A stretch of 37,159 bases of DNA from Methanobacteriota archaeon. GTDB taxonomy: Archaea; JACRDV01. The translations under genes were made by a program, and so were the position numbers. Each line of letters starts with the position of its first letter. Within the stretch, counting starts at the first letter, position 1. This document shows, piece by piece, positions 7,073 to 14,354 of the stretch. The stretch lies in contig JACRDV010000029.1 of NCBI GenBank assembly GCA_024860865.1, positions 1-37,159 on the forward strand. Direction: 5' to 3'. The notes beneath the pieces were generated by a model. The model was not told the DNA's origin. It saw nothing but the letters and a program-made list of their open reading frames with translations, and ran no database searches.

Positions 7073-8302
7073 TTGCTCAATAGAGAATTCCTTCTTATGG
7101 GAGATTTAAAAAGATTTACTTCTTCTATCCAAGCTGCAATTAAAAAACTCCAAACTTGGCCAATTAGAGAACTAACTCTATGCCATCACGACGAAGCTGA
7201 TGGGTGCACATCGGCAGCTATAACTAAAACTGCTCTCGAGAGGAGGGGCTATAAAGTAAATTTTCTTTGTATAGAGAAGTTATTTCCTCAAGTGCTTGAG
7301 AAACTTCATACGCAAAAAGGGGCTTTAATTTTTTATACAGACATTGGAGCTTTTCACTCGAAACTAATCTCTGATTTAAATAAAGGCAAAAATCTTACAA
7401 TAATTTTAGACCACCATGACACTGAGCCTTCAACTGACTCGATGGTTTTCAATTTAGATCCTGAATTGTTTGGATTTAGTGGCGAAAAAGATGCTAGCAG
7501 CGCGACTACTTGTTATCTATTTGCTAAAGAATTAGATCCAAAAAACATCGATTTAGCTCATCTTGCAATTATTGGTTCAGCTGAAATACCAGGAGATGTT
7601 ACAGGTCTTAACAAAATTCCACTTGAAGATGCACAAAAACAAGATTTAGTTGAGGTTAGTGGTACGAAGGGAAAGCAAAGGTATAAAGTTAAATTACCAA
7701 GTGGAAAAATTTCTAGCACTGAAGCTTCCAGCAAATTGTCTGCGCTTGCATCGGTTGGATATTATGAAAACGGTCCAAAACTTGCGATTAAAGCTTGCCT
7801 AGATGGGTTTGATGAAACTATTGAGAAAAAAATTTTAGAGCTCCAAGAAAAACGAAAAACTGTTAGTAAGAAAATGCTGGCAATTCTATATAAAACCAAA
7901 CTTAAAGAAACTGATCATATTCAATGGTTCCATGCTAAGGACATTTTTAAATCTATGGGTGTTAAAGTTATTGGAACCTTTTGCTCTATGTTGCGTTTTC
8001 AAACCAAATTGATTAAACTGGAGAAATACATTGTCGGGTTTATGAATATGGACCCAGTTATTCCTAGGTATGGAAAATTAGAACAACCAATGACTAAAGT
8101 TTCAATGAGAGTTCCGATTCAACTTGAAAAGTTAATTAATGCGAAGAAAATGCCCGGTGCTTCATATCTCTTGCCTGAAGCTTCAAAGTTAGTAGGTGGA
8201 TTTGGTGACGGTCATAGTTTAGCTTCTTCTTCAATTATTCCAAAAGGGCAGGAAGAAAAATTGATTGATTATATGGAATCGCTATTTAAAAATTTTTCAT
8301 AG
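7073..8302 (+). CDS. DHH-family phosphoesterase (RecJ/GdpP-like)
   Basis: This is a metal-dependent phosphodiesterase of the DHH/DHHA1 superfamily. Counted from the TTG at 7073, motif I is HHDEADG (38-44). Motif II includes D90 in FYTDIG, and the defining DHH motif is DHHDTEP (113-119). The C-terminal DHHA1 glycine-rich motif is GGFGDGHSLASSS near 375. Archaeal relatives include RecJ-like exonucleases and nano-RNA or cyclic-dinucleotide hydrolases. The substrate cannot be told here; there is no membrane segment or CBS/PAS domain. The ATG at 7097 (residue 9) is an alternative start, and neither has a clear ribosome site. It stands alone between trpB2 and a convergent protease gene. Confidence 0.8.
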   Translation: MLNREFLLMGDLKRFTSSIQAAIKKLQTWPIRELTLCHHDEADGCTSAAITKTALERRGYKVNFLCIEKLFPQVLEKLHTQKGALIFYTDIGAFHSKLISDLNKGKNLTIILDHHDTEPSTDSMVFNLDPELFGFSGEKDASSATTCYLFAKELDPKNIDLAHLAIIGSAEIPGDVTGLNKIPLEDAQKQDLVEVSGTKGKQRYKVKLPSGKISSTEASSKLSALASVGYYENGPKLAIKACLDGFDETIEKKILELQEKRKTVSKKMLAILYKTKLKETDHIQWFHAKDIFKSMGVKVIGTFCSMLRFQTKLIKLEKYIVGFMNMDPVIPRYGKLEQPMTKVSMRVPIQLEKLINAKKMPGASYLLPEASKLVGGFGDGHSLASSSIIPKGQEEKLIDYMESLFKNFS

Positions 8303-8312
8303 TATGAAAAAG

Positions 8313-8471
8313 AGTTGGCAGTTGCTTTTCTTACTCGAACGATTGGTATCATGTAAACATGAAATTGCCAATTAGATCATTTGTTGGTAAGATTTAGTGA
8401 CCTAATTTGGGTAAGGGGCTTGTGAGTTTAAGATTTTTGAAGTTTGGGAGTTATAAGAACAACTGCCAACT
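8313..8471. repeat. 159-bp element bounded by a 12-bp perfect inverted repeat
   Basis: AGTTGGCAGTTG at 8313-8324 recurs in inverted orientation as CAACTGCCAACT at 8460-8471. The internal 135 bases have no open frame I trust. It lies between two convergent genes, immediately after the DHH stop codon. It could be a small non-autonomous element, a structured RNA, or a long-stem terminator. No target duplication is visible at the ends. Confidence 0.4.
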
Positions 8472-8499
8472 TTTGTTAAAATAATTTAAGGATGTACCA

Positions 8500-8523
8500 A
8501 GTATAAAAAGTTAACGGCGTTAA
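8500..8523 (+). promoter_or_regulatory. Fifth operator palindrome with adjacent TATA-like box
   Basis: TTAACGGCGTTAA at 8511-8523 is identical to the operator half of the 1843-1903 module. It is directly preceded by GTATAAAAAG (8500-8509). The arrangement copies the HTH-gene side of the divergent module at 1300-1329. No gene starts downstream on the plus strand, so a transcript from here would run antisense into the M48 protease gene. Confidence 0.5.
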
Positions 8524-8546
8524 AATTAGTTAAAAACTCTATTAAA

Positions 8547-9968
8547 CTAGCCTAAAAGAGCGGCACGGAAACCTGAAATGCAGTCTTTAGCTGATTGGAA
8601 AAGCAGGTGTTTTATTTTTGTAGGAGTTTTCAGTTTTTCTAACCTGCCAATCCTAAAATAGATCGGTGGATGTGGATCCCATGTTATCCAACTTTGGATC
8701 CTATAAGTTGGTGATCTTTCAAATTGAAGTTTTCGAAATCCAATTTTTCGTAGAGCTTCAGCCAAAACCTGCGGCTGCTCTATTTTAACTGCAGATTCAA
8801 GGTCAGCCCTTGCCTCAAAGAATTTAGCGATGAAGAAAACTATTCCCATGGCAACAAAGAGATATAATAATGGAAAGAATACAACAATTGGCCAAAACAC
8901 ATATAAGCGAAGCAAATATTCAGATGCCGTTAATACAAAGAGATTAAAGGGATCTCTTCCTTTAAGATGGCTAAACTCATGCCCTAAAACGTTAAATATC
9001 TCATATTCTTCCAATTGAACTAGCAATCCTGTAGTAATAAGTATTGTCCCATGACTCGGGCTAGGACCGGAAGCAGCTGCGTTAGGTAGCATTGTATTTG
9101 AAATGACTATTTTGGGCACCGGAAGGTTGAATCTTTCGGCAACCTTTCGCACTAGTTCATAGACATTTATTGTTTTTGTTGAGATGTTCGCTGGTATGCA
9201 TTTGATTCCATATTTAGAAAATACTTCTTCGGCAGTTTGACAGCTGAGTTCTTTACCAACAGCTAGAGTTTTTTCATAGATCTCTTTCTTCATTTCAATA
9301 ACGAGGTCTTTCCCATACTTTTGTTGAAATTCTTTATATTCTTCTACTGGCAAATGATATTGTAATAAGTGAACATTTGGATTTTTAGGTGTTACAGACC
9401 AGTTGCCTAATTTTTTTATGATTTTGTCTGAAAAAAGAACTGTCACAAACTGAAAAGCTACTATAACAATTGGCGCATAAGAACCCAAAAAATAAAACAC
9501 TAAAATACTTGCAGCAATGAAGATTATAAAAAAGAAAAGCATACTATCTGTTAAAATCCTTTCAAGAGCACTTCCACGTTTTGATGGAATTTTTTCAGGT
9601 ATAATTTCTTCGCCTTCGAGCCAGGCAAAGTAAAGAGTAGTTTTTCTAACTTTCTCTTCAAATAGCTGAACAACTATGATTAAGTCTTCTTTCAGTTGAT
9701 CTATGGCTGTTTCAGGCACATTTTCGCTTGGAGACATTTTAACTTGAATTGGTTTTACAGCTTTAATCTCAACATTAATGTACCATTTTTCTTCTGACTC
9801 AAATGCTGTGAAACAGAGGAGATGCTCATTATCTGCAGTTAATTTTTTTATGCTTGCAAAACGTTCTTTGTTAGGGAGCAGATAATACTCATTTATGAAC
9901 TTTAGCAGATCGTCAAGATGTGCTAGCGTGACTTCTGTATCTATTGTAAAACTCTCAGTTTTTCTCAT
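8547..9968 (-). CDS. Membrane-bound M48 (HtpX/Ste24-like) zinc metalloprotease
   Basis: The catalytic motif is GHEFSHLKGRD, with H330, E331 and H334. The third ligand is probably E385 in FFEARADLESA. Four hydrophobic segments (about 143-162, 163-180, 343-362, 364-382) place the active site on the cytoplasmic face, as in HtpX. Residues 1-130 form a soluble N-terminal domain of 130 residues not found in typical HtpX, which is about 290-330 aa long. This explains the length of 473 aa. The family degrades misfolded membrane proteins. The gene stands alone, ending 24 bases from the stray operator at 8511. Confidence 0.85.
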   Translation of the reverse strand: MRKTESFTIDTEVTLAHLDDLLKFINEYYLLPNKERFASIKKLTADNEHLLCFTAFESEEKWYINVEIKAVKPIQVKMSPSENVPETAIDQLKEDLIIVVQLFEEKVRKTTLYFAWLEGEEIIPEKIPSKRGSALERILTDSMLFFFIIFIAASILVFYFLGSYAPIVIVAFQFVTVLFSDKIIKKLGNWSVTPKNPNVHLLQYHLPVEEYKEFQQKYGKDLVIEMKKEIYEKTLAVGKELSCQTAEEVFSKYGIKCIPANISTKTINVYELVRKVAERFNLPVPKIVISNTMLPNAAASGPSPSHGTILITTGLLVQLEEYEIFNVLGHEFSHLKGRDPFNLFVLTASEYLLRLYVFWPIVVFFPLLYLFVAMGIVFFIAKFFEARADLESAVKIEQPQVLAEALRKIGFRKLQFERSPTYRIQSWITWDPHPPIYFRIGRLEKLKTPTKIKHLLFQSAKDCISGFRAALLG

Positions 9969-10047
9969 AAAATCGCTTTTTATAAAACAAAACTAATAGA
10001 AATCTTATAGAAAAATTCCAAGCAAAAAATATCAATCATTAATTCTG

Positions 10048-10788
10048 TTATTCTCTCATAAGCTTATATCTCATAAAAATATCCTTCAATCGAGGAATAA
10101 GCTCTGAATGACTTCTAACATAAAGAACATGCCTAGGCATGCGAGTCTCCTCTTTCTCAACTCGATGTTCCATCATGAACGGCTCTCCCCAAACGGTCAA
10201 GAATGCTTCTTTGACTTCTTTTTCGGAACTAACATCTATCATTCTAAAAGCTATATTTTCCTCTATATCTCTCCACAATGGAGGTTGAATTTTTTCTTTG
10301 CCTTTGCATTTTTCAATCTTAGGTTGAATGTCTTTCTCCCAAGCATCTTTCATTGAATGCTTCAAAACAAATACAATTTTACTGCTTTTTTGACTTTGAA
10401 TTGAAGGCTTCAATAATCTATCAAATAGATCTTGAGAGCGAAACATATCAGCACATATATTAAACCACCATTCTTCGCCCTGATTCCTTAACGCAAATTC
10501 CTGTGATAGAGTGAGAAGATCGGGTGGTTTTATAAGTTCGATCTCCGATGGTGGACAAGTTAGTTTATTCTCAATTCTCATTATTGTTTCATGCGCTACG
10601 TCATACTTTACGCTATGACTAATTTCATGAATAGCAAGAAGGCTAAGAAGGAGTAGAAGCAAAGATATAAGATATGCTTCAGGTATTATTCCCAAAGCAT
10701 GCAATGCAAGGCCAATTATGCTTGCAACTATAACAGCTATAAGATCTAAATGTTTAGTAATTCTCGTTATTGATAACATATTTATCAT
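10048..10788 (-). CDS. Membrane protein of unknown function, 246 aa
   Basis: Two hydrophobic helices at about residues 15-34 and 36-54 form an N-terminal hairpin, followed by a soluble domain of about 190 residues. That domain contains tryptophan-rich GEEWWFNICADMF and an end MPRHVLYVRSHSELIPRLK. I do not recognise the family. EISHS just after the second helix is not an HExxH motif. The start is ATG 10788 with AGGAAG upstream. It lies downstream of the small-gene row 10826-11478 and could be the last gene of that transcript (38-base gap). Confidence 0.55.
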   Translation of the reverse strand: MINMLSITRITKHLDLIAVIVASIIGLALHALGIIPEAYLISLLLLLLSLLAIHEISHSVKYDVAHETIMRIENKLTCPPSEIELIKPPDLLTLSQEFALRNQGEEWWFNICADMFRSQDLFDRLLKPSIQSQKSSKIVFVLKHSMKDAWEKDIQPKIEKCKGKEKIQPPLWRDIEENIAFRMIDVSSEKEVKEAFLTVWGEPFMMEHRVEKEETRMPRHVLYVRSHSELIPRLKDIFMRYKLMRE

Positions 10789-10825
10789 CTTCCTATCCTA
10801 AAAATTTGAATTTTACTTTTATTTA

Positions 10826-10918
10826 TTAGATTTTTTTTAACATTATTATATTTTCTTTAGCAAAACTCTGGACTTTTTCTAGCTCTATCAATGCTTGCTC
10901 ATTCCATTTAATTGCCAT
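10826..10918 (-). CDS. PCP_red-like micro-protein, 30 aa, probably truncated
   Basis: The frame encodes MAIKWNEQALIELEKVQSFA and ten more residues, then stops. The W-x-x-x-A-L...L-x-x-V-x-x-F pattern matches the start of the PCP_red domain (named after a protochlorophyllide reductase subunit). This is a short helical domain of about 45 residues in many anaerobes. The second half of the domain is missing, so the gene may be decayed. An AAGGGG ribosome site lies 4 bases before the ATG, and the upstream 43-aa gene ends 8 bases away, consistent with one transcript. Confidence 0.45.
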   Translation of the reverse strand: MAIKWNEQALIELEKVQSFAKENIIMLKKI

Positions 10919-10926
10919 ATTCCCCT

Positions 10927-11058
10927 TTATCCATGGATAAAGAACGGAAGACATTGAACGCATACAAAATCTTTCTTTCCTTTAAAATAATATTGAATCA
11001 ATTTAACTTCATTATCTGTTCTTTTGCAGTTACTACATCTTGGAATTTCTTCTGCCAT
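10927..11058 (-). CDS. Small zinc-ribbon protein, 43 aa
   Basis: The protein has two CxxC knuckles, RCSNCKRTDNEV and FVCVQCLPFFIHG. It ends with the CLPxxIHG signature I associate with tiny zinc ribbons next to PCP_red genes. It starts at ATG 11058, with AAGTGA six bases upstream (same style as the gene at 12299). The four cysteines should bind one zinc ion. No function is known to me. It is the third gene in a row of short minus-strand genes. Confidence 0.6.
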   Translation of the reverse strand: MAEEIPRCSNCKRTDNEVKLIQYYFKGKKDFVCVQCLPFFIHG

Positions 11059-11069
11059 TTTTTCACTTC

Positions 11070-11228
11070 TTATCTAGGTATCTTAAATAAAGAGAAGATA
11101 CATAACAAAATTAAGTTGATATAGTGAAATGGTCTCCAGCGATCGCAAATACCGTACTTTAAAAATATGCTTTTGGTTTTTGGGTGCTTCTGGATTATTT
11201 CTTTAATTGCCATATCGCGAGCAATCAT
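11070..11228 (-). pseudogene. DUF1858 domain remnant
   Basis: The frame (52 codons) begins IARDMAIKEIIQKHPKTKSI, then FLKYGICDRW. It aligns well with the intact DUF1858 protein at 12836 (ITKDMTVGEVIRKFPKTREI, then LLKHGLCDCC). After the CD pair the match is lost. Adding one base near 11137 would restore CDRCGDH, matching CDCCGGH, but that frame closes after about seven more codons. The gene thus looks frameshifted and shortened. It starts 7 bases after the 80-aa zinc-ribbon gene. Confidence 0.5.
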
Positions 11229-11235
11229 AAAATTT

Positions 11236-11478
11236 TCACTTCTTTAGTTTTTCTTCAATAATTTTTTTGTATTTCTCTTCGCCAATACACTTTTTTGCAT
11301 ATGAACACCATTCTATGCAAGAAGGAACCGATTCTCTAAACACTATTGTTCCGCATTTGTCACATTTGGCTTTCATTTCATCTGCGAATATTTCTACTTC
11401 TTCACCACAATTGGTACATTTCACAATTACAATAGTTGGTCTTCTTATTGCTGCGCTTCCAGGGCATTTAACTTCCAT
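11236..11478 (-). CDS. Zinc-ribbon protein, 80 aa
   Basis: Metal-binding cysteines occur as KCPGSA near the start, a CTNC and CDKC zinc ribbon (residues 21-42), and a third cluster, SCIEWCSYAKKC (53-64). It then has a charged helical tail. The pattern CP...CxxC...CxxC...CIxWCxxAKxC is shared by short anaerobe proteins usually found near DUF1858 or hydrogenase-type genes; I know no proven function. It is the first gene of the short-gene row on the minus strand and is divergent from the HTH_10 regulator, with about 110 bases between them. Confidence 0.65.
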   Translation of the reverse strand: MEVKCPGSAAIRRPTIVIVKCTNCGEEVEIFADEMKAKCDKCGTIVFRESVPSCIEWCSYAKKCIGEEKYKKIIEEKLKK

Positions 11479-11589
11479 GATATTCCTCTAAAGCGAATAA
11501 ATACAAAAACTTTTTCTAAATTTTTATGCTATGATTTAATAATATGTTTTAATCTTTTAAGATTATAATAAACTGTTGAGGTAGTAATA

Positions 11590-12222
11590 ATGATGGAAGC
11601 TATTCTATCTCTTAAAATCCCGAAAATTTGGATGACTGAAATTTCACAAAAGTATCCAGCAATAGTTAAAATCTTAGAGCGCAAGCCATTTGGGAAGTAT
11701 GGAGTTCAAGATTTAGTCGAAATTAGTGCAACTGACGAGTATCTTGGTAAAATAATAGAGGATATTCGAAGTAATCCATTAGTTTATAAAGTCGATATTA
11801 GCACAACTGATAAAAGTAAAGCACTAGGGGTAGTTTCAACCGTTAAATGTGTGGCGTGCAGGGCTTTAGTGGGTTCAAATTGTTTTCTTATTTCGTCTAC
11901 TTCCAAAAAAGATGGAAAAGTTGAATGGAAATTAATTTTTAGTGAAAAGGATTCGTTACGACGGTTAATTATAAAGTTAGAGAAATCTCATTGTGAAGTC
12001 AAGCTAACTAAACTTTCAAGTATTGATGACAAAGAAGCATTAACATCAAGGCAAGGAGAGATCATTCAAATAGCATTTCAAAAGGGATATTTTGACTATC
12101 CTAAGAAAATAACCATAAGAGATTTAGCAAAAATATTTAATATTTCAATATCAACGCTTTCTGAGATTCTAAGAAGAGGACAACGAAAAATTTTGATAGA
12201 ATATTTTAGGGAGCATAAATAA
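11590..12222 (+). CDS. HTH_10 (bacterio-opsin activator-type) transcriptional regulator
   Basis: The C-terminal third is an HTH_10 domain. It opens with LTSRQGEIIQIAFQKGYFDY (about residues 151-170), then ITIRDLAKIFNISISTLSEI and LRRGQRKI, the usual archaeal Bat-type arrangement. The N-terminal 140 residues form a sensor-like domain with CVACRALVGSNC (about 87-98), possibly metal- or redox-responsive. GAGGT lies about ten bases before the ATG at 11590; ATG 11593 is an equal option. It is divergent from the short-gene row and 76 bases ahead of the DUF59 operon, so it probably controls one or both. Confidence 0.8.
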   Translation: MMEAILSLKIPKIWMTEISQKYPAIVKILERKPFGKYGVQDLVEISATDEYLGKIIEDIRSNPLVYKVDISTTDKSKALGVVSTVKCVACRALVGSNCFLISSTSKKDGKVEWKLIFSEKDSLRRLIIKLEKSHCEVKLTKLSSIDDKEALTSRQGEIIQIAFQKGYFDYPKKITIRDLAKIFNISISTLSEILRRGQRKILIEYFREHK

Positions 12223-12229
12223 TACAAAA

Positions 12230-12243
12230 CCGAACATGTTCGG
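12230..12243. promoter_or_regulatory. Palindromic operator CCGAACATGTTCGG
   Basis: This is a perfect 14-bp palindrome, GC-rich compared with its surroundings. It sits between the HTH_10 gene and the DUF59 operon, just upstream of TATA-like sequence at 12252-12273. A site upstream of the TATA box suggests activation. The HTH_10 protein encoded next door is the first candidate binder. Confidence 0.5.
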
Positions 12244-12298
12244 GACAAGAACTATTTTAAGGAGATATAATATTAATTGAGCTGAGAGAGGTGAAAAA

Positions 12299-12580
12299 AT
12301 GGTCACAGAAAATCAAGTAATTGAAAAATTAAAAGAGGTAATGGATCCTCACACGAATACTAGCGTCTATGATATGAATTTAATTTCAGGGTTAAAAATA
12401 AACAATGGTGATGTAAGTTTGACTTTCACACCTTCAAGTCCGTTTTGCCCGTTAGGGATTCAACTTGCAGTGGCAATTAAGCGAAAGTTAATGGAACTTA
12501 AAGAAGTTAAAAAAGTAGACGTGAATGTTGTAGGGCACGTTCAAAAAGACCAATTAAATGAACTTTTGAAGAAAATTTAA
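12299..12580 (+). CDS. DUF59/MIP18-family iron-sulphur assembly-type protein
   Basis: The protein has 93 residues with the DUF59 fold. VIEKLKEVMDPHTNTSVYDM forms the first helix and turn, FTPSSPFCPLGIQL holds the conserved cysteine, and VKKVDVNVVG is the last strand. Relatives (SufT, PaaD, the MIP18 family) help mature or insert iron-sulphur clusters. A GAGGTGA ribosome site lies five bases before the ATG. First gene of an operon with DUF2249, DUF1858 and a COX1-like membrane protein, so it may serve cluster assembly for that set. Confidence 0.8.
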   Translation: MVTENQVIEKLKEVMDPHTNTSVYDMNLISGLKINNGDVSLTFTPSSPFCPLGIQLAVAIKRKLMELKEVKKVDVNVVGHVQKDQLNELLKKI

Positions 12581-12596
12581 TGCAAAGGTGGAAATT

Positions 12597-12839
12597 TTGA
12601 GCAGTGAGATTTTGACTCTGGATGTTCGAGGACTACCGCACCCAGAGAGGCCACCTTTAATTATGAGCAAGCTCTTGCAACTCAAAGAAGGTGAAACACT
12701 TACTTTAATTGTTGAAATTGAACCTCTTCCAATGTATACGTTACTAAAACAACATGGATACGAATGTAAAGGAGAACAATTACCAAATGGTTCGTGGAGA
12801 GTTTTAATAAAAAAGTCAAAGCTAGGGGAGAAAAAATGA
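12597..12839 (+). CDS. DUF2249-domain protein, 80 aa
   Basis: The TusA-like DUF2249 fold is recognisable: LTLDVRGLPHPERPPLIM, then LLQLKEGETLTLIVEIEPLP, then a final strand ending WRVLIKK. DUF2249 proteins occur with DUF1858, hemerythrin and nitric-oxide-related genes. I choose the TTG at 12597 because GGTGG (12587-12591) is correctly spaced from it. The in-frame GTG at 12588 lies within that site. Its stop codon overlaps the next ATG (ATGA), so the two are translationally coupled. Confidence 0.75.
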   Translation: MSSEILTLDVRGLPHPERPPLIMSKLLQLKEGETLTLIVEIEPLPMYTLLKQHGYECKGEQLPNGSWRVLIKKSKLGEKK

Positions 12840-13021
12840 AAATAACTAAAGATATGACTGTTGGAGAAGTAATAAGAAAATTCCCAAAAACTAGAGAGAT
12901 TCTTTTAAAACATGGCTTGTGCGATTGTTGTGGAGGTCATCTCAGCCTCGAAGGTGGAGCGAAAATTCACAAAGCCAATGTTAGTGCATTAGTGAAAGAG
13001 CTCAATTCTTTTATCGAGTAA
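12836..13021 (+). CDS. DUF1858-domain protein, 61 aa
   Basis: This is the classic DUF1858 layout: MKITKDMTVGEVIRKFP, then a KTREILLKHGLCDCCGGHLS segment containing the CDCCGGH cysteine cluster, then a helix ending the domain. Such domains are thought to bind a small ligand, cluster or haem through the cysteine/histidine pair. They are fused to or next to proteins of nitrogen-oxide and hybrid-cluster metabolism. ATG 12836 follows GGGGAG; longer in-frame starts lie inside the upstream gene. A decayed copy exists at 11070-11228. Confidence 0.8.
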   Translation: MKITKDMTVGEVIRKFPKTREILLKHGLCDCCGGHLSLEGGAKIHKANVSALVKELNSFIE

Positions 13022-13035
13022 TTTTTTAACAATGG

Positions 13036-14292
13036 ATGTTTTTAAAAATGATCCAGAACTTATCTGTGAGATTTTTTGCTACATCTATTGTATATTTCTT
13101 AATTACTGTTACGTTTGGAATACTGATTGCACTAGGAAAAATAGGCTTTTTTGACAATCCAATTGCTGCGCATTCCCATATTGCTCTCATCGGTTGGATC
13201 ACAATTACAATAATGGGAGCTGAGTATCAAATAGTTCCAACGTTATTAGGTAAGGAACTTTACAACAGAAGGTTAGCCGAAATTCAGTTTTGGCTTATAA
13301 ATATTGGGACAATAGGCATGTTTTTGGGATTTTTATCGGGAAATGGTTTATTAATATTTATATTCGGTGTAGTGGTGGCAATAGCCGCATATCTTTTTGC
13401 TTTCATTATTTTTAAAATGTTAGAAAAGAAAAAAATGATTTTAACGATGAAATTTTTTGTTGTAGCTATTCTATATGTGCTTGTAACGGTTACACTTGGA
13501 TTGCTCATAGCTACAAATGCCAAATATCTAATTTACTATGCTTTTCCTGAAGTTAAGATTCTTGCAACACAAACTCATCTTGCATTAGTTGGTTGGGTTT
13601 CTATGACTATTATGGGCGCAATGTATCAAATGTTGCCCATGCTTTCATTAAAAAAACTTTATAGCGAGAAGTTGGGAGAAGCTCAGTTCTGGGTTGCAAA
13701 TGTTGGAATCATTGGAATGACTTTAGGTTTTTTAACTGGAGAGATACGGCTGGTAGCTATATTTGGCACAATTACTGCAATAGCTTCTTACTTGTTCGCC
13801 TATAATATGTTTCAAACACTAAGAACTAAATCTGAAACAAAAATGAAAGTGGATATTTCTGTTAAATTTTTTGTTAATGCTGTCATTTACTTTTTAATAG
13901 TAGTTACTTTCGGAGTACTGATAGCTACTGATGCGACAAATTCGATTTTTAAATTAATACCAGGAGCTAAAATTATTGCTTCTCACGCCCATCTTGGGTT
14001 GATAGGTTGGGTTTCAATAACTATAGTCGGAGGCATGTATCATCTAGTGCCGATGCTTGTATGGATGGAGCGATACGGTCCAAAGTTAGGAATAGAAAAA
14101 GTACCTACAATTAAGGAGCTCTTCAGCGAAAAGTTAGCAAATGTTCAGCTCTTACTTTTTAACGTTGGATTAGTTGGAATGTTTTTAGGTTTTATGATGG
14201 CAGAGATGAGACTAGCAGCGATATCTGGAGCTATCATTGCCATAGCCTCATACATATTTGCTTACGATATGTTAAAAACGATTAAAGGATAA
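13036..14292 (+). CDS. COX1/CcoN-like 12-helix membrane protein built of three repeats
   Basis: The 418 residues hold three copies of a four-helix unit (about 11-129, 137-262, 275-415). Each has the same order: a helix with FLI/VLV-TVTFG-LIA, then a histidine motif, then an MGxxYQ-type loop, then an IG/GMxLGFL helix and a final AIASYLFAY helix. The histidine motifs are AHSHIALIGW, ATQTHLALVGW and ASHAHLGLIGW, so H48, H181 and H319 are equivalent. The unit resembles part of haem-copper oxidase subunit I or NnrS-type proteins. Haem binding through these histidines is likely, but copper ligands are not evident. It ends the DUF59-DUF2249-DUF1858 operon. The ribosome site is weak, and ATG 13048 is a possible alternative start. 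Confidence 0.7.
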   Translation: MFLKMIQNLSVRFFATSIVYFLITVTFGILIALGKIGFFDNPIAAHSHIALIGWITITIMGAEYQIVPTLLGKELYNRRLAEIQFWLINIGTIGMFLGFLSGNGLLIFIFGVVVAIAAYLFAFIIFKMLEKKKMILTMKFFVVAILYVLVTVTLGLLIATNAKYLIYYAFPEVKILATQTHLALVGWVSMTIMGAMYQMLPMLSLKKLYSEKLGEAQFWVANVGIIGMTLGFLTGEIRLVAIFGTITAIASYLFAYNMFQTLRTKSETKMKVDISVKFFVNAVIYFLIVVTFGVLIATDATNSIFKLIPGAKIIASHAHLGLIGWVSITIVGGMYHLVPMLVWMERYGPKLGIEKVPTIKELFSEKLANVQLLLFNVGLVGMFLGFMMAEMRLAAISGAIIAIASYIFAYDMLKTIKG

Positions 14293-14354
14293 TCCGAATC
14301 CTAGTCTTAGAGCGGATATGGGTAAACTATGTTTGGCTATTATTAAAAACCAAA

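Noticed and set aside
10912-11124. Plus-strand 70-codon open frame in the short-gene row
   Set aside because: It is opposite the zinc-ribbon and DUF1858-like frames, which have recognisable motifs and ribosome sites; the plus frame has neither.
12230-12243. LexA/SOS-type box because CGAACATGTTCG resembles the Bacillus SOS site
   Set aside because: Archaea lack LexA; the neighbouring HTH_10 regulator is a better candidate.
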